Shown here one piece after another: positions 35,900-45,865 of a DNA stretch of 64,000 nt. The stretch is from Thermococcus sp. (GTDB lineage Archaea; Methanobacteriota_B; Thermococci; Thermococcales; Thermococcaceae). The position numbers and the translations under genes were made by a program. The stretch spans positions 33,243 through 97,242 of the forward strand of contig NZ_JALXBJ010000088.1 of NCBI RefSeq assembly GCF_026991495.1, written 5' to 3'. The notes under the pieces are model-generated. The model searched no databases. It was not told the DNA's origin and saw only the letters and a program-made list of their open reading frames with translations. Each line of letters opens with the position of its first letter. The stretch's first letter is position 1.

Positions 35900-37114
35900 T
35901 CAGCCGGATTTTTCGAGCTTAAGGTCTTCGAGCTTGATGTAGCCGTACACGGTTGTGCTCTTGCCCGTCTTGCTGTCCCTGTAGGTCACGTGGCCCGAAA
36001 CCTCCACGGGCAGGAAGAGGGAGGGCGAGAACTTTCCGCTCCCGGTTATGCTCGTCCCCTCGGGAACCCCGCTGTACTTCCAGTTGAACTGAACGAGGTC
36101 GAAGGGTATGCCTGAGAAGGTTACCGTTCCGTCCGGCTCTGAGCTCCAGGTTATGGTGTGGCCGCTGTTGTCGGTCACAGAACCGCTCTGCGGCTCAAAG
36201 ACGTTGTGGGACTTGAAGCTATCCCATATCGTGAGGTGCACAACGGCGAAGAGGCCGAGGTAGAGGTTCGAGAGGTCGCCGCCCAGGTCGCTCATAAGCT
36301 TGCCATCACCCTCAAAGTACGGGAACAGACCGCTCCGGAAGGCGGCCCCGTTCAGAAGGGTAAAGTTCCTATCCTCGTAGTCGATCTCAAGACCCACGAA
36401 GTTGTTGGCGTTCGGCGATCCGGAGGGGCTTATATAAGAGGCCCACTCAACGTCCCAGGGGTAGATGAAGGCGTCCCCGACGCTCTTCTTGTACCACACC
36501 TTCAGGATGAGCGTTCCGTTTACCGTCTTCGCTTTCACGGGCGTTACAACGCTCCTGTACTCGTAGACCTCGTGCTCCCCCAAGTCGACCTTGCTGCCGT
36601 AAATGTCCATCCCGTACACGCGAACCTTGGTCTTCCCAAAGCTCTTCTCCACAATGTACTCGTAGACGGGGGCGCTCTGGTTGGGCTGAACCTTGTAGCG
36701 TATCTTATAGTAGGTGACGTTGTAAACGTTGCTTCCGACCTGTACGGGGCTGTACTCCCAGGGACTGCTCCAGTAGGCCCTCTGAGCCGTGCTCGTTGTC
36801 GTTGTTGCAGTTGTCGTGGTCGTTACCGTGCCCGTTGTGGATTGAGACGTCGTGCCCCCGGCGGTTCCGGTGGTTCCCGTTGTGGTGGTCGTGGTGTAAG
36901 AGGCGGTAGTTTCCGATGATGTTCCCGTGGACGTCTGAGTGGGGCTCGTTGTCTGGCCGGTTCCCGTGCTTGAAACGGATGAATGGGTCGTTGAGCTTCC
37001 CCCTTTTGAAGTCGAGGGAGAAGTTGAGGTGGTAGAGCCGCCACCGAGACAACCGCTGGCAAAGACCAGACCGAACAAGAGTAAAACCAGCACTATACCT
37101 CCAATTTCTTTCAT
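35900..37114 (-). CDS. Lipoprotein with one copy of the shared domain
   Basis: The 404-residue protein has a lipobox VFASGCLGGG (Cys22), then about 90 residues almost all Thr, Ser and Gly, probably a glycosylated stalk. The globular part from WSSPWEYSPVQVGSNVYNVT is homologous to both domains of the protein at 32750: the first strands, the YE(Y/V)...(F/R)G..K.RVY element, DLGE near the middle, the SSEPDGTVT strand, and the end VYGYIKLEDLKLEKSG are shared. It is the first gene of the three-lipoprotein operon. Its promoter region is in the 37115-37200 stretch. Function unknown. Confidence 0.85.
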   Translation of the reverse strand: MKEIGGIVLVLLLFGLVFASGCLGGGSTTSTSPSTSKGGSSTTHSSVSSTGTGQTTSPTQTSTGTSSETTASYTTTTTTGTTGTAGGTTSQSTTGTVTTTTTATTTTSTAQRAYWSSPWEYSPVQVGSNVYNVTYYKIRYKVQPNQSAPVYEYIVEKSFGKTKVRVYGMDIYGSKVDLGEHEVYEYRSVVTPVKAKTVNGTLILKVWYKKSVGDAFIYPWDVEWASYISPSGSPNANNFVGLEIDYEDRNFTLLNGAAFRSGLFPYFEGDGKLMSDLGGDLSNLYLGLFAVVHLTIWDSFKSHNVFEPQSGSVTDNSGHTITWSSEPDGTVTFSGIPFDLVQFNWKYSGVPEGTSITGSGKFSPSLFLPVEVSGHVTYRDSKTGKSTTVYGYIKLEDLKLEKSG

Positions 37115-37242
37115 ATTATTCCCTCCGACCTTTGAGGTAGTTTTTACTAATCAATTTATGAAGCCCATCCTCTTAAACCTTTCCTAAGTTTCAGATGAAT
37201 CTGCAGCATTTCGAAAAACGTATAAGCGGGGAGAGGTGGGTT

Positions 37243-37887
37243 TCAGGATGTGGAGATGAGCTCCCTGAAGTCCACCGGTTTACCGACCTTCCCGCTGAGG
37301 TAGAGCGGGACATCAAAGACCCCTGAGACCTTTGAGATTATTCCAACGTCGGCCGTGGCGACGTTCTCAAAGGACTTCAGCTTGAAGTCAGGGCTCCTCA
37401 CGAGAACGACCTCTCCGTTCAGTCCGAGTTCTGCCATCTTCTCCAAGGTGAGCTTTTTGACGAGTCCGCTCTTCGGCACGTTCTTTCCGTAGAAGAAGAC
37501 CGCTCTCCCCACCCTGAGCTCCGCCAACCCTTTCAGAACGGTCTCTACAACTTGCCCAGTCCTCCCGCTTACCCGGTACTTTCCCTGATATTTTAAGTCC
37601 CTGAGGAGGCCGTCCTCGCAGAGTACGGCCCTCCCCTCAATGAGGGACTCCGTGGTTATGAGAACGTTGAAGCCGTCTACGGCGAGCTCCAAGCCCCTTA
37701 GATCCCCGGGTTTCAGCAGTTTCCTCCTGACCTCCTCTATCCAGGAGTCTGGAAAAACGCACCTGGCGAGAAGGTGCCTCTCCTTTCCCGTCAGCCTGTA
37801 GTGGTTGGCAACGAATTCGAGGGCGCCCTTCTTTCGGTAGCCCCTGTTGAGGAGGTACTTCAGGTCCAGGTACGCCTCAAGCAGCAT
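37243..37887 (-). CDS. DUF434/DUF5616 family protein
   Basis: The 214-residue cytoplasmic protein has features of archaeal DUF434 proteins: YLLNRGYRKKGALEFVANHYRLTGKERHLLARCVF at the start and GLELAVDGFNVLITTESLIEGRAV in the middle, then an alpha/beta domain with VGRAVFFYGKNVPKSGLVKK and ATADVGIISK. The DGFN and ATADVGI elements resemble acidic positions of NYN/PIN-like nucleases, so RNA cleavage is possible but unproved. The ATG at 37887 follows AAGGTGATGC. It is a single gene. Confidence 0.82.
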   Translation of the reverse strand: MLLEAYLDLKYLLNRGYRKKGALEFVANHYRLTGKERHLLARCVFPDSWIEEVRRKLLKPGDLRGLELAVDGFNVLITTESLIEGRAVLCEDGLLRDLKYQGKYRVSGRTGQVVETVLKGLAELRVGRAVFFYGKNVPKSGLVKKLTLEKMAELGLNGEVVLVRSPDFKLKSFENVATADVGIISKVSGVFDVPLYLSGKVGKPVDFRELISTS

Positions 37888-38027
37888 GCATCACCTTGGG
37901 AGTCCATCAAATAACCTTTTCCCTAAGATCACCCAAGCGCGATCTAAAGAGACGGCGGGATGCGATAATCGCAAACTGACCTCCTCCCTCCCTAAAATGC
38001 AAAGGTTTTCAGAAAAAATGTGAAATT

Positions 38028-38804
38028 TCAAACGATCTTCTCCACGACCTCCCCCTGCATCCCCGTGTGTATCCTCAGCTTAACCCTCCCCCTGAGGAGC
38101 GAGCTCTTGACCTTCTTCGTCAGTATCTCGTCCACCTGGAAGATCCCTGCCGGATGCTTCATCCAGATCTCTATGAGTATCGGGTGCTCCCCGTCTCCCT
38201 CTCCGATCTCAACCCTCTCTATGGTTAGGGCCGAGACCGCGTGGATGTCAACCTTGTCCTTCTTGTAGGCCAGCCTGCTCCTACCGGCTTCCATGTCGCA
38301 GCCGTCGGCTATGGTGACCAACGAGCCCTCGATGGTCGTGCACGGAACCGCTTCGTCGTGGGTGTAGATGGCGTTTAAAGTGAGGGCCTTGAGAAGGAGT
38401 GGGTCGCGCTCCTCAAACTCATTCACGAGCTTCTCAACTATCGGCTCCGCAAGGAAGACGCTGAACTCGTAGTGTATGTTCCTGTGTATCATGTTGCCGA
38501 TGTCGTGGAAGAGCGCGCCAAAGGCCACTATGAACTTGCTCCAGCGTAGGGGCTTTCCGAGCTTTTCAGCGGTTGTCCTCATCCCGGCATTCTTGACGAT
38601 CCTGAGGAGCTCAAGGGCCCTCCTCGTAGTCAGGAGAACGTGCACCGGCCCGTGGTCGTTGAAGCCGTAGACGTTGAGGACTATGTAGTTGGTGGTCTCG
38701 AAGTAGTAGTGGTACTCGCGAAAGGCCCTCTCGTAAAGCTCAAAGAGCTCATCGTCTTCGAGAATAGCTTTTATCTCCTCAAGCAGTCCCTCCTCGGTGT
38801 ACAT
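38028..38804 (-). CDS. HD-superfamily phosphohydrolase
   Basis: The 258-residue protein has an HD core: HGPVHVLLTTRRALELL (first His), FGALFHDIGNMIHRNIHYEFS with the HD pair, THDEAVP and IADGCDMEAGRSR with the last acidic ligands. The C-terminal part (VDEILTKKVKSSLLRGRVKL) is a small alpha/beta domain. It is typical of archaeal HD hydrolases of unknown substrate, different from the SAMHD1-like protein at 25808. The ATG at 38804 follows GGGTGAAGGCA, and a TATA box CCCTTAAAACC is about 50 nt upstream. Confidence 0.88.
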   Translation of the reverse strand: MYTEEGLLEEIKAILEDDELFELYERAFREYHYYFETTNYIVLNVYGFNDHGPVHVLLTTRRALELLRIVKNAGMRTTAEKLGKPLRWSKFIVAFGALFHDIGNMIHRNIHYEFSVFLAEPIVEKLVNEFEERDPLLLKALTLNAIYTHDEAVPCTTIEGSLVTIADGCDMEAGRSRLAYKKDKVDIHAVSALTIERVEIGEGDGEHPILIEIWMKHPAGIFQVDEILTKKVKSSLLRGRVKLRIHTGMQGEVVEKIV

Positions 38805-38991
38805 TGCCTTCACCCAGGGGGGTAGGGGAGTGGGGTTTTAAGGGTTTTGAATGTTGGGGTTTAAACTCTTCCAATTCTTAGGTTCGGGGTTACACAAGTT
38901 TTTGTATTGCCAACGTCTTAGGATGAGGCCTTAGTTTGAAGATTCCAGGATATGAGGGTACAGGGGAATAAAAAAGAAAGCCCTGATCTGG

Positions 38992-39753
38992 TTACCTTCT
39001 CTTCACGAGTACTGGAATCAAAGCCAGCCCAACTATCAAGGCCGGCCCGCAGAGTTTTCTCTCCTTGGTGGATGTAGTGCTCTGAGTGCTTGACGGTGCA
39101 CTTGTGGTTCTTGATGTTGTGCTCGTGGTCTTGGCTTTAGTGCTTGTACTGGTTGTCGTGTCCTTCGGCGCCCACGGAGGAGTTATTACCTTAAGCACTG
39201 GCTTGCCCCACTGGCAAGTTACATTAGTCCCATCTCTCCAGCATTCGAAGGTAATGTACTGTTCACACTCGCCGCAATAAGCACCGTGGAGGATCACTTT
39301 GAACGTAGTCGCGTTAATCTCCGCGTACCACCTTGTTATCGTACTGTTCCAGTAACCCTTATACCAGTGTCCCCCACTAACGTTCGGGAGATAGTTCTCA
39401 ACCCCCCACTGGTACTCCTCAAGGATCTTCGAAAGATTCCACTCAGAGAGCTTGAAAGGCACTCTGGGAGTTTGAGGGTAATATTTGTCTGGTCCTTCGG
39501 TTTTTCTCCCGTTTGAGGAATAGTAGATTGTCCACACATGTGTCTCGTTGTAGGGTAGTATAATGTAAGCCTTGTATATTGACACATCGTTAAATGGATT
39601 CATTGGAGGAGTTCCATTCCTCGCAATCGCCTCTCCCCTAATACAGACGCAGAGATAAGTCTGGTTTTGGTTGAGTTTTTCGAGAGCATTAAACGCACTA
39701 ACCGGCTGGAGGAATATTAAAAAGACAAAAAGCAAGGGAAGGAAACGCTTCAT
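38992..39753 (-). CDS. Surface protein with CGP-type C-terminal sorting tail
   Basis: The 253-residue protein has a signal peptide (KRFLPLLFVFLIFLQPVSAF), a globular Cys-containing domain with N-glycosylation sequons (about 22-190), a Thr/Ser linker (about 195-230) and the tail KLCGPALIVGLALIPVLVKRR. This last part, CGP followed by a hydrophobic segment and basic end, is the CGP-CTERM sorting signal of Thermococcaceae, probably processed and anchored at the Cys. Four Cys in CGECEQYITFECWRDG suggest disulfides. It starts 4 nt after the metalloprotease gene, so the two are coexpressed. The domain is not recognised. Confidence 0.85.
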   Translation of the reverse strand: MKRFLPLLFVFLIFLQPVSAFNALEKLNQNQTYLCVCIRGEAIARNGTPPMNPFNDVSIYKAYIILPYNETHVWTIYYSSNGRKTEGPDKYYPQTPRVPFKLSEWNLSKILEEYQWGVENYLPNVSGGHWYKGYWNSTITRWYAEINATTFKVILHGAYCGECEQYITFECWRDGTNVTCQWGKPVLKVITPPWAPKDTTTSTSTKAKTTSTTSRTTSAPSSTQSTTSTKERKLCGPALIVGLALIPVLVKRR

Positions 39754-39757
39754 CCTC

Positions 39758-42308
39758 TCACCCCCACCGGGCGATCATGTAGTATCCAACTCCCGTGTAC
39801 GGGCCGGTTTTGGCTGTATAGTTGGCTGGTAATTGATCGTCCTCTTTTCCGTCAAAGTCTAGATCCAAATACAAGCCCGCATCTATATCGTAGACATAGT
39901 TATGCCCTAAGGTGTGTCCCTTTGCGAGAAGTGCGAACACGACCTCCCAAGCAGATTTATGATTCTGCTTGAGACCATCAATTGTGTAGTTACTCTGCCA
40001 GTGGGTGGGCATTATCTCCTCAATGGAGGCTAGGTCTTTGGGTCCGCCGTAGTTTTTGATTAGTTCCAGCAATCCGTATCCGGTCTTGTTCTCTAATTCT
40101 CTTGAAACGTTTTCGAGCTGTTCTTTGAAAACCTCGTAGTCCCTTGGCGTGCTTATCTCAGTCCACAAGTCACCGGCCTCCATTACCGTCTTCATCTTCT
40201 CGAACTTTATACCATATTCATTGGCGAGGAGATTCTTTAAGTCATTGTAGGTGAACCCATCCATTTTGCCATCTTGATTCGGATCCCATGAAAATGGCGC
40301 ACCGTACTCGTCATCTATGCCAAACACGAAGTGGCCGAGCTCGTGAGCCATGCCACCGTACCAGCCCTTGTTCAACGGATCGTTAAACCAGTCCCACGGG
40401 AAGATTATGTACCCGTTCTCCTTTCCGTCAAGGTTTTTCACCCACTTCCAGTACCAGAAACCGTTATATGTGACGGGATTCGTTTTGTTCAAAGTTAGCC
40501 TCACCATCGACTCCCTCCACTTTTCGCTTCCCTCCGGAGCGTTGTTCGTTATGTTGACCTCGGCTATCATCGCGTAGCCGTCCGTATAATCGTAGATAAC
40601 CTGGCTCGCCCTCTGGAAGCCCTTAACGAGCTGGGTAAGGTAAGTCTGGTTGGCATCCCAGCCAACTGCAACGCTGAGCTTTATCCCAAGAACGTCGGGC
40701 TTTGCAGGGTCCTTACCTATGAAGAGCTCCGCACTGTTCGGAACGCCGTCCCCATCGTAGTCGCCGTACATGTCGTTCTTCCTCGGGTCAAACCTCTTGA
40801 TGTAGCCGTTCTGCTCAAGATCGTAGTTGAGCCCGAGTTCCCTGTAGTAGGGTATGCTGTCGCCGTCCTCATCTATGATCCGAACCAAGAACCATATCTC
40901 CGCGTCGTCTTCATCGGGACTGTCAACCGTGTAGACCTCGGCGGTTTTTGGAACTGGCAGAGCCCCCGTGAGGAATTTGCCCTTAACCAGGAAGGAGCCG
41001 TTTTTGATCTTCTCGAGCTCGGCTTTGAAGCGATCGTCCAGCGGTGCGTCGGTCTTTATCCCCTGCGGTGCCCTCGGGGGCTTGAACGGAACTATCCTCG
41101 CCCCGTGCTTGTTTATCAGAAGAACCCTCCTAATCGACCCGTCGGGGAGCTTGAGCGTGAACTCCACGACTTCGGTGGGCTTTAAAACTCTAACCGGGCC
41201 CTTAGATGAGCGGTAATCGATCTCGTCCAATCCGTCCCATCCGCGAACGCTGGTTATGTTAACGACGCTCAGGTTGTAGCCGAGGGCCTCAAGGTCACCG
41301 TAGTACTTTGAGAAGGGCTCCGTATAGCCCCCCGATCCCTCACTGTAGGAGCCTGAGCCGTCGCCGGCACCGCTCAGGTGACCGTAGCCGTAGCGGACGT
41401 TGTGATCGTTCGGGGCATCGTCTCCTGACCATGTTCCTTTGAGGACGTTGAAATATAGGAGGGCCTCCCTCTTGTCCGGCTGGGGCGATATATCGAGGGG
41501 AACTTCAGAGAGATCGCTCATAACTATGGAGGCATTAAAAGTCACCGTGACAGAATCCCAGTAGTCGGGAACGTCAACTTCTATAGTTGCTATTACCTGG
41601 TCCTGAATGCTGCTCAGGGGACTCTCCCCAGCGGGCAGGTACTTTTCAAAGTCGTTCTCGTTTTGATTGAGGAAGATCGTCTTTGAAAAGTTCTGTTCGT
41701 CGATTCCCTCAATGGCCTTTCCATGTATCCTGAATCCCAGGCCGGAATCCGGTAGGGCGTCCAGGCCGCGAATTCTGAAGATGTCGATTTCAACCTTCAG
41801 ATTGCCCAGCGGATCCATGTCGTCGGGATCGAGAACGCCGTCGCCATCGGTGTCCGGGTTGTCGGGGTTTGTCCCGTACTCTTCCTCAATCTCGTTGAGC
41901 CAGCCGTCGCAGTCGTTGTCGTTGACTTCAAAGGTCTCAGTCCTGGTTCTCGTCGAGAACTTGCCCTCATAAACTGCTTTTACCTGGTGGTTGCCGGAGG
42001 GAGGAACGTTCACCTGGAAGGGTACGTTGAGGAGTTCACCGGGCTGGATATCGATGATGGTAGAGCCCGCGAGATTGCCGTCGATGTAAAGTTCAACCGT
42101 CCCGATGCCCGTAAACTGGCCGGCGTTGTAGAGCTGCACGGTGAAAGCGGTCTCGCTGTTTCCACATATCCTGTCCGGGTAGGCTATGTCCCTGACCTCA
42201 ACGTCGGGGTTCAGGATAACGTCCGGCTGGACTCTAAGGGCGCTCGTCAAAGTACCCCCCCCACAGAAGGGCAACCAGCAGGAGTACCATGCCAACTATC
42301 TTCCTCAT
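39758..42308 (-). CDS. Secreted zinc metalloprotease, N terminus shifted at a G8 run
   Basis: The long frame (39758-42295) contains a CARDB-like domain (about 25-125), acidic calcium-loop repeats of thrombospondin-3 type (NDNDCDGWLNEIEE, DTDGDGVLDPDD), and a metalloprotease motif HELGHFVFGIDDEYG at about 651-665: HExxH, third-ligand Asp or Glu, and DEY, as in CLCA-type proteases. Its first codons are not a plausible start. A separate frame from ATG 42308 behind GGTGGTGATCCC encodes MRKIVGMVLLLVALLWGG, a clear signal peptide, but hits a stop. Removing one G from the eight-G run (plus-strand C 42255-42262) joins them perfectly. This could be a sequencing error, a mutation or phase variation. 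Confidence 0.85.
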
Positions 42309-42659
42309 GGGATCACCACCAAACTGGCAAGATTAAAGTAGGGCACTTCTACTTAAAAACCTCTCTATTAACCATCGGTGATAAAACCGGGGAAACCAAA
42401 TCAAAGGGGACTAAAAGGCAGGGCCCGCTGGAGCCCCTTGAGGCAACCAACGCCCAGCTTAATAGGGCACATGGGCACAAAGGCAATAGCTTACATCTGG
42501 ATCAACGAAAAGAAGTGGAGAGCGCAGGCGTTGGGGCAACTTGAGCAGGGAAAGGGGAGCTTGCCGCAGGCAACATTTTGGCGAGCTCACAATAAACGCC
42601 GCAAGAATGGGGGGCATGATGAGACCCATGGCGCCGAGGGGTTCCGGGAGGTAAGCATC
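42309..42659. other. 351-bp intergenic region with metalloprotease promoter, no clear gene
   Basis: Near the left end the minus strand has GGTTTTTAAGTAG (about 42350-42361), a TATA box about 45 nt before the metalloprotease start. The rest has no good coding frame. A minus-strand stretch around 42575-42640 reads EPLGAMGLIMPPILAAFIVS, like part of a membrane protein, but it has no start, ribosome site or extension, so it could be a decayed gene. Confidence 0.5.
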
Positions 42660-43073
42660 TCACTCTAACATGCCCTCAAGCTCCAGTACCTTCTTCGAGC
42701 GGAGGTAAACCACCGGAATTCCCCTCTCGCGGAGCCTTCTCCTGAGATCCTTGTCGTTGGTGCAGACTATGACGTGCTCGTTTTTTGCCGCGAAGTCGAA
42801 GATCTGGTCGTCCGTCGGTCTCTTCCCGAACTCACCAACCTTGAGGGTCTCGAACCTCTCCGCGAGCTTCTTCGCCATCCTCACCGCGAGCAGATCCCTC
42901 CCGCGGGACTTCCTCTCTACGAGATCGAGCTCCCGCAGAACGACGTCCGGAACGGCGATCTTGAAGCGGACGTCCAGGATCCTGTGAAGCTCGGAGATTA
43001 CGTCAACGCCGAACTGACCGGGCACGAGGAGAAAGTTCGTGTCAGGGATAACGAGCCACTCCTTCCTCTCCAT
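42660..43073 (-). CDS. PIN-domain protein (FCF1/VapC9-like)
   Basis: The 137-residue protein has the PIN acidic residues: VIPDTNFLLVPGQFG (first Asp), VLRELDLVERKSRG (Glu), PTDDQIFDFA (Asp pair) and VCTNDKDLRRRLRE (last Asp). The form resembles FCF1/Utp24-type PIN proteins found in all archaea, thought to process rRNA or tRNA, rather than a toxin, because there is no antitoxin gene. The ATG at 43073 follows GGTGGTTCCT. It lies 30 nt downstream of the aIF2 gamma gene and is likely cotranscribed. Confidence 0.9.
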   Translation of the reverse strand: MERKEWLVIPDTNFLLVPGQFGVDVISELHRILDVRFKIAVPDVVLRELDLVERKSRGRDLLAVRMAKKLAERFETLKVGEFGKRPTDDQIFDFAAKNEHVIVCTNDKDLRRRLRERGIPVVYLRSKKVLELEGMLE

Positions 43074-43103
43074 AGGAACCACCAAGGAAGAAAAGGAAAG
43101 GGT

Positions 43104-44333
43104 TCAGTCCCTGATGAAGCCGTAGCCTATGAGGCGCCATCTCGAACCGATCTTCCTGCTTATCGCTACCCTGTCCCCGGGTTCGGCGCAGACTGGTATC
43201 TGGAGCTTCAGCTCGGCGGTGCCCTTTCCGAGGCCTGTAACGAGGCCCATCGTCCTGGCCGTCCCGACGTTCAGGAGGAGCACCTCCTTCCTCTTTATCG
43301 GCTCGACCTTCAGTTCCTCCTCGGTTCCTACAACCCTCTCAAGGAGGTGAACCTCAAGGGTCAGCTCGTCCCAGACAGGCGGGAGCTGGCCGGGCTTTCC
43401 GACGACGTTTCCGGCCATCAGGTCGCCCTTCGTGAGGTAGGGGTCGAGCTTCGTCCCAACGCCAACGAGGCCGCCGGGGTAGGCCTCCTCAACAAACCTT
43501 CCACCGGCCTGGAGCGAGACCACCTCGGTCGTTATGGGCTCGTACTTTATCCGCCCGTGCTCCTCGTAGGGAACACCTGGCCTTATCTCGATCTCGTCCC
43601 CCACTTTGAGCTTGCCCTGGACGATGGAGCCGCCCACGACGCCACCGACGAGCTTCTCCGGCGGGGTTCCAGGCTTGTTGACGTCGAAACTCCTCAGGAC
43701 GAGCATCTTTGGTGGCCTGCTCGGGTCGCGCTTCGGCGTTGGTATGAACCTCTCTATGGCCTCAAGGAGGACATCAACGTTCGCACCGTGCAGCGCTGAA
43801 ATCGGGATTATCGGGGCGTTCTCGGCGACCGTTCCCCTAACGAACTCCTTAATCTCGTGGTAGCGCTCTATGACCTTCTCCCTGTCAACCAGTTCGATCT
43901 TGTTGAGGGCTATGACGATGTTCCTGTTGCCGACTATCTGCAGGGCCATGAGGTGCTCCCTGGTCTGAGGCATTACGCCCTCGTTCGCGGCTATTACCAG
44001 AACCGCCCCGTCCATCAGGGAAGCTCCTGCGAGCATCGTGGTCATCAGCGCCTCGTGGCCCGGTGCGTCAATGAATGAAACGCGCCTCTCGAACTCGGTT
44101 TCATGCCCGCAGTAGGGGCAGATCGGTGAAGTTGAGTACCTGCCGCAGTTCGGGCACTTCCTTATCTCCGCGTCGGCGAAGCCTATCTTTATCGTGATGC
44201 CCCTCCTGAGCTCTTCGCTGTGGGTGTCGGTCCAGATTCCGGTTAGGGCTTTCGTCAGTGTGGTTTTACCGTGATCAACGTGACCGACCATGCCTATGTT
44301 GACTTCAGCCTGTTTGAACTTACCATCGGCCAT
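43104..44333 (-). CDS. eif2G: Translation initiation factor aIF2 subunit gamma
   Basis: This GTPase carries initiator Met-tRNA to the small subunit as the core of the aIF2 heterotrimer. The 409-residue protein shows G1 [13 protein letters not shown] (about 12-24), the G2 Thr in [11 protein letters not shown], a zinc knuckle [18 protein letters not shown]3 DAPGHEAL, G4 [10 protein letters not shown] and G5 SALHGAN, then two beta-barrel domains. The ATG at 44333 follows GGGTGAGAGAT, three codons after the longest frame. The PIN protein follows in the same direction. Confidence 0.97.
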   Translation of the reverse strand: MADGKFKQAEVNIGMVGHVDHGKTTLTKALTGIWTDTHSEELRRGITIKIGFADAEIRKCPNCGRYSTSPICPYCGHETEFERRVSFIDAPGHEALMTTMLAGASLMDGAVLVIAANEGVMPQTREHLMALQIVGNRNIVIALNKIELVDREKVIERYHEIKEFVRGTVAENAPIIPISALHGANVDVLLEAIERFIPTPKRDPSRPPKMLVLRSFDVNKPGTPPEKLVGGVVGGSIVQGKLKVGDEIEIRPGVPYEEHGRIKYEPITTEVVSLQAGGRFVEEAYPGGLVGVGTKLDPYLTKGDLMAGNVVGKPGQLPPVWDELTLEVHLLERVVGTEEELKVEPIKRKEVLLLNVGTARTMGLVTGLGKGTAELKLQIPVCAEPGDRVAISRKIGSRWRLIGYGFIRD

Positions 44334-44404
44334 ATCTCTCACCCTAAGGCTAAAAAGCGGGGACGCTTATTAAGGTTATCCATCGGAAACAGAAAAGGGC
44401 CGGC

Positions 44405-45715
44405 TCACCAGCCGGTCTCGTATTCGAAGGTTACCTCCGCGGAGCCCCCCACAGGCACGTCGAGCCTGAACTCAACGTAGGATCCCGTCTCGTCCGCGGG
44501 CTGCACGCTTGAGCTCAGCATCTTCCCCCCGTATTTGTAGTGCCTGACGATCACGGTCCTGTTTTCATCGCCGAAGTTCTCTATCTTGATCTGAACCTTG
44601 TAGCGGGCCCATCCGTTGCCCCTCTGGTAGCTCAGGATCTTCGTCGTCCCCTTGAGGTCGTAGTCCTTCCCGATTCCTATCCTCACTGTGTCCCCTTTAG
44701 GCGTGTGCCCTATGCGTCCCTCTCCTATCAGAATGGTTCCACCGCTGCCCTCGCTGTAAACCTCGACCACGCCCGCGGGGAGAACCTTGTCCGTTTTGAA
44801 TGAGACGGACTCGTAAACGGGCCCGCTCCTGTCGTAGGCCCAGCTCTCGTAGAGGTACTCCCTCCGGAATCCTGTCCGGGCAGATATGTAGGGGAACATC
44901 ATGGTGCTCGCGGGCTGGATGTCTATGGCCCCGAACTGGTAAGTGTAGAAGGCCTCGACCTTTTCTGGCTCCTGCGATGGTTGGACCTCCCCAGATTTGG
45001 CCCCCATAGCGTAGAGCTCCCTTGGGGAGCCCTGGTAGAGGTTCACGTTTCCAGACACGAGCACGACCTTTGCGTTCTCAAAGCCATGGGATGTGGGGTT
45101 CTTGATGACGACGAAGCCTAAAAGCCTCGCGGTACTCCCGTTGAGGTAAAGCTTGTACCTCGTCTCCCAGCTCATCCCGCCAACGCGGTAGATCACCTCA
45201 ACTGGGTAGGTGCCGGCCCTCTCCGCCAGGAAGCTTGCGTAGACCCCGCCCTTTTTCTCAAGTCTCGACGCCCTGAAGTAGACTAACTCCTCAGGATTCA
45301 CGGCGTAGAGGCCGTTCTCCCCCTCAATTATCAGCTTTCCGTTCTTCAGGCCGAGGAACTTCCCGTCTATTACGTCCCCAGAGCTCAGCTTCACCTCCAC
45401 GTTGGAGCCGACGTTGGAGTCGTAGAGGTTCTCGCTCGACTGGGAGCTGTAGAGGCCCAGGAACTCAACGCTCGAATTGAGCGGCCTTATGGTTATCTCC
45501 TCAACGTTGAGGCCGGCCAGCTCCTCTAAGGGAACCCTGTTGACCCCCTTTTCAAGGCTCAGGTTAAGAACCCTGCTCACAACTCCTATCTGGGCTGAAT
45601 CGTAGAGCGCCAACGTCGTATCGACCTTCGCAGCGCGCCCCCGCTCGAAGCCCTGAAACACCACCATGAGGAGGATTACCCCCACGGCGGCCAGAACAAC
45701 AATACCCTTCTTCAC
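44405..45715 (-). CDS. DUF4139 domain membrane-anchored protein
   Basis: The 436-residue protein has an N-terminal signal anchor (KKGIVVLAAVGVILLMVVF) and a large outside region. It matches DUF4139: LALYDSAQIGVVSRVLNLSLEKGVNRVPLEELAG near the start, YRVGGMSWETRYKLYL in the middle, and the last beta-rich part ending DVPVGGSAEVTFEYETGW. The family is widespread in bacteria and archaea with unknown role. A minus-strand TATA box (GTATAAATAGG, about 45740) lies just upstream. It is a single gene divergent from acdB. Confidence 0.85.
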   Translation of the reverse strand: MKKGIVVLAAVGVILLMVVFQGFERGRAAKVDTTLALYDSAQIGVVSRVLNLSLEKGVNRVPLEELAGLNVEEITIRPLNSSVEFLGLYSSQSSENLYDSNVGSNVEVKLSSGDVIDGKFLGLKNGKLIIEGENGLYAVNPEELVYFRASRLEKKGGVYASFLAERAGTYPVEVIYRVGGMSWETRYKLYLNGSTARLLGFVVIKNPTSHGFENAKVVLVSGNVNLYQGSPRELYAMGAKSGEVQPSQEPEKVEAFYTYQFGAIDIQPASTMMFPYISARTGFRREYLYESWAYDRSGPVYESVSFKTDKVLPAGVVEVYSEGSGGTILIGEGRIGHTPKGDTVRIGIGKDYDLKGTTKILSYQRGNGWARYKVQIKIENFGDENRTVIVRHYKYGGKMLSSSVQPADETGSYVEFRLDVPVGGSAEVTFEYETGW

Positions 45716-45865
45716 GGCACACCACCATAATTCCTTTGTTCATCAACCTATTTATACCCCCGGGACAGCTTCAATCTCAACTGAAGTGATGGCCCGGTTT
45801 CCGGATGGAAACCCTTTTAACCGGCCCCGGCTACTCACAACCGTCAGGCTTACGGGGTGATTGCT

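Noticed and set aside
42616..42622. ATGATGA resembling a C box
   Set aside because: No D box (CTGA) or second C/D pair at a suitable distance on this strand.
42378..42668. 96-residue plus-strand frame in the 42.3-42.7 kb gap
   Set aside because: Poor start context, composition unlike local genes, and it runs into the end of the PIN gene antisense.
42660..43073. PIN protein as a VapC toxin
   Set aside because: No antitoxin gene adjoins it, and it is linked to aIF2 gamma, which fits a housekeeping FCF1-like PIN protein.
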